DNA of 43,186 bases from Burkholderiales bacterium (GTDB lineage Bacteria; Pseudomonadota; Gammaproteobacteria; Burkholderiales; JAEUOS01). The notes beneath the pieces were generated by a model. The model made no database searches and was not told where the DNA came from. It saw only the letters and a program-made list of their open reading frames with translations. This document shows, in pieces, positions 42,291-43,186 of this stretch; positions within the stretch are counted from its first letter, which is position 1, and each line of letters starts with the position of its first letter. The position numbers and the translations under genes are program-made. Where the stretch lies: the NCBI GenBank assembly GCA_947473125.1, contig CANJDH010000034.1, positions 1 to 43,186 of the forward strand, in the 5' to 3' direction.

Positions 42291-42503
42291 TTCATGTTGA
42301 AAGTGATGCCTGACCCGAGTGCGCGACGCATCCGTAAGGCGAACTGGTGGCGCTTTGAATCGATGGACCCAAGCTGCCGCTTCGCTGCCCGATGGATACG
42401 CCTCGGTTTGCAACCGCAACCGGCAGATCCAACGGAGAACCGCGGATGTTCCGGGTCCGCTTCACCACACTTTGGAATTCAATCCGTTTGAAGGAGAATC
42501 AAA

Positions 42504-43186
42504 ATGCCCCAAATCATCAACACCAATCTGGCTTCTCTCAATGCCCAGCGCAACCTGAACAGTTCGCAGGGCGCGGCCAGTACCGCCATGCAGCGCCTTT
42601 CGTCCGGCATGCGCATCAACAGCGCCAAGGATGACGCTGCCGGCCTCGCCATCGCCGACCGCTTCACATCGCAAATCAGAGGCCTCAACCAGGCCGCGCG
42701 CAACGCCAACGACGCCATCTCCCTGACGCAAACCGCCGACGGCGCCATGTCCGCCGTAACGGACAACCTGCAGCGGATTCGCGAACTGGCGATTCAATCG
42801 GCCAATGCCACCAATACGACCAGCGACCGCGCGGCACTGCAGACTGAAGTTTCGCAACTCAAGTCCGAGATCGATCGCGTCGCCAACCAGACCAACTTCA
42901 ACGGCATCAAGCTGCTCGATGGTTCGTTTGCTTCTGCCGTATTCCAGGTGGGCGCCAACGCCGGCGAAACCATCAGTGTCTCTGGTTTGCAGAACTCGAC
43001 CATCGCGGCACTCGGCTCGGTCACTGCTGCATCGACCCAATCGTCTACTGTTTCCGGCCTGACCACCACGGCAACCGTACTCACCGACTTCACCGTCAAC
43101 GGCACCGACATCGGCGCCCTCGCGGCCGTTGGCACCAGCCAGGAACGTGCCGCGCAGGTCGTCGACGCGGTCAACAAGATCGCCAC
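42504..43186 (+). CDS. fliC: Flagellin FliC (partial, runs off right edge)
   Basis: Flagellin forms the filament. The first 227 codons are visible. [20 protein letters not shown] and [20 protein letters not shown] are the classic N-terminal D0/D1 flagellin sequences, followed by [20 protein letters not shown] and the [10 protein letters not shown] turn. The sequence then enters a Thr/Ser/Ala-rich region typical of the variable domain. AAGGAG lies 7 nt before the ATG. The gene is transcribed divergently from flhDC and the C-terminal D1/D0 is outside the window. Confidence 0.97.
   Translation, partial: MPQIINTNLASLNAQRNLNSSQGAASTAMQRLSSGMRINSAKDDAAGLAIADRFTSQIRGLNQAARNANDAISLTQTADGAMSAVTDNLQRIRELAIQSANATNTTSDRAALQTEVSQLKSEIDRVANQTNFNGIKLLDGSFASAVFQVGANAGETISVSGLQNSTIAALGSVTAASTQSSTVSGLTTTATVLTDFTVNGTDIGALAAVGTSQERAAQVVDAVNKIA

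Larger units (their letters stand above)
41836..42503. other. 668-bp divergent region between flhD and fliC, no confident gene
   Basis: No gene is supported here. The region should hold the flhDC and fliC promoters. I found no clear sigma-28 promoter (TAAA and GCCGATAA pattern) before fliC. Notable structures are a TCTTCCG/CGGAAGA inverted repeat (41888-41923), nested palindromes (41958-41975) on the flhD side, and a 9-bp inverted repeat (42247-42290) on the fliC side. The flagellin ribosome binding site AAGGAG lies at 42491-42496. Confidence 0.5.

Noticed and set aside
42159-42491. Overlapping short frames on both strands upstream of fliC
   Set aside because: They have no recognised domain and no good start signals, and overlap each other; the region is more likely regulatory.

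Overview
The window is a flagellar, motility and chemotaxis region from a GC-rich Gram-negative bacterium, most likely a betaproteobacterium. The evidence is a FlhD/FlhC master regulator pair, FlgH and FlgI (outer-membrane L ring and periplasmic P ring), a proton-type MotAB stator, CheZ as the CheY phosphatase, and FlhF/FlhG next to FliA. I cannot name the genus from sequence alone. There are no tRNA, rRNA or CRISPR loci.

Layout, left to right. Positions 1-115 are the end of an IS5-type insertion sequence: the first codons of its transposase, a terminal inverted repeat and a CTAA target site. It abuts cheR-cheD-cheB (133-2747, +), the receptor methyltransferase, deamidase and methylesterase. 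Next comes a NarL-type two-component pair (2882-5454, +). A cyclic-di-GMP block follows: a GGDEF diguanylate cyclase (5488-7239, -), a receiver-like protein with a lost phosphorylation site (7424-7879, +), a PAS-like ORF broken by a one-base frameshift (7903-8206, +) and a REC-PAS-GGDEF-EAL protein (8203-10389, +).

The rod, hook and ring operon flgBCDEFGHIJKL runs leftward from 20731 to 10430. It diverges from flgA-flgM-flgN (20920-22514, +) across a 188-bp region holding a 12/13-bp inverted repeat that resembles the layout of an FlhD4C2 site. A second leftward operon, flhB-flhA-flhF-flhG-fliA (34150-27859), continues without a clear break into a 1599-residue membrane kinase with seven PAS and two GAF domains, and then into a stand-alone response regulator (22971-22531).

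A 65-codon gene of unknown function (34366-34563, +) and a structured non-coding stretch lie between flhB and cheA. The third leftward operon is flhD-flhC-motA-motB-cheV-cheY-cheZ-cheA (41835-34908). The window ends in the first 227 codons of a flagellin gene (42504 onward, +), after a 668-bp region with palindromes on both the flhD and fliC sides.

Together these genes cover the regulatory cascade (FlhDC, FliA, FlgM), the export gate (FlhA, FlhB), placement and number control (FlhF, FlhG), rod, hook, rings and junction proteins, the stator, and most of the chemotaxis pathway. Absent here are cheW, receptor genes, the fliE-R basal body and export genes, and fliD/S/T, which presumably lie elsewhere. 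The less ordinary content is the large sensor kinase inside a flagellar operon, the cyclic-di-GMP and degenerate receiver cluster, the IS end at cheR, the small unknown gene, and several inverted repeats at divergent or convergent junctions.
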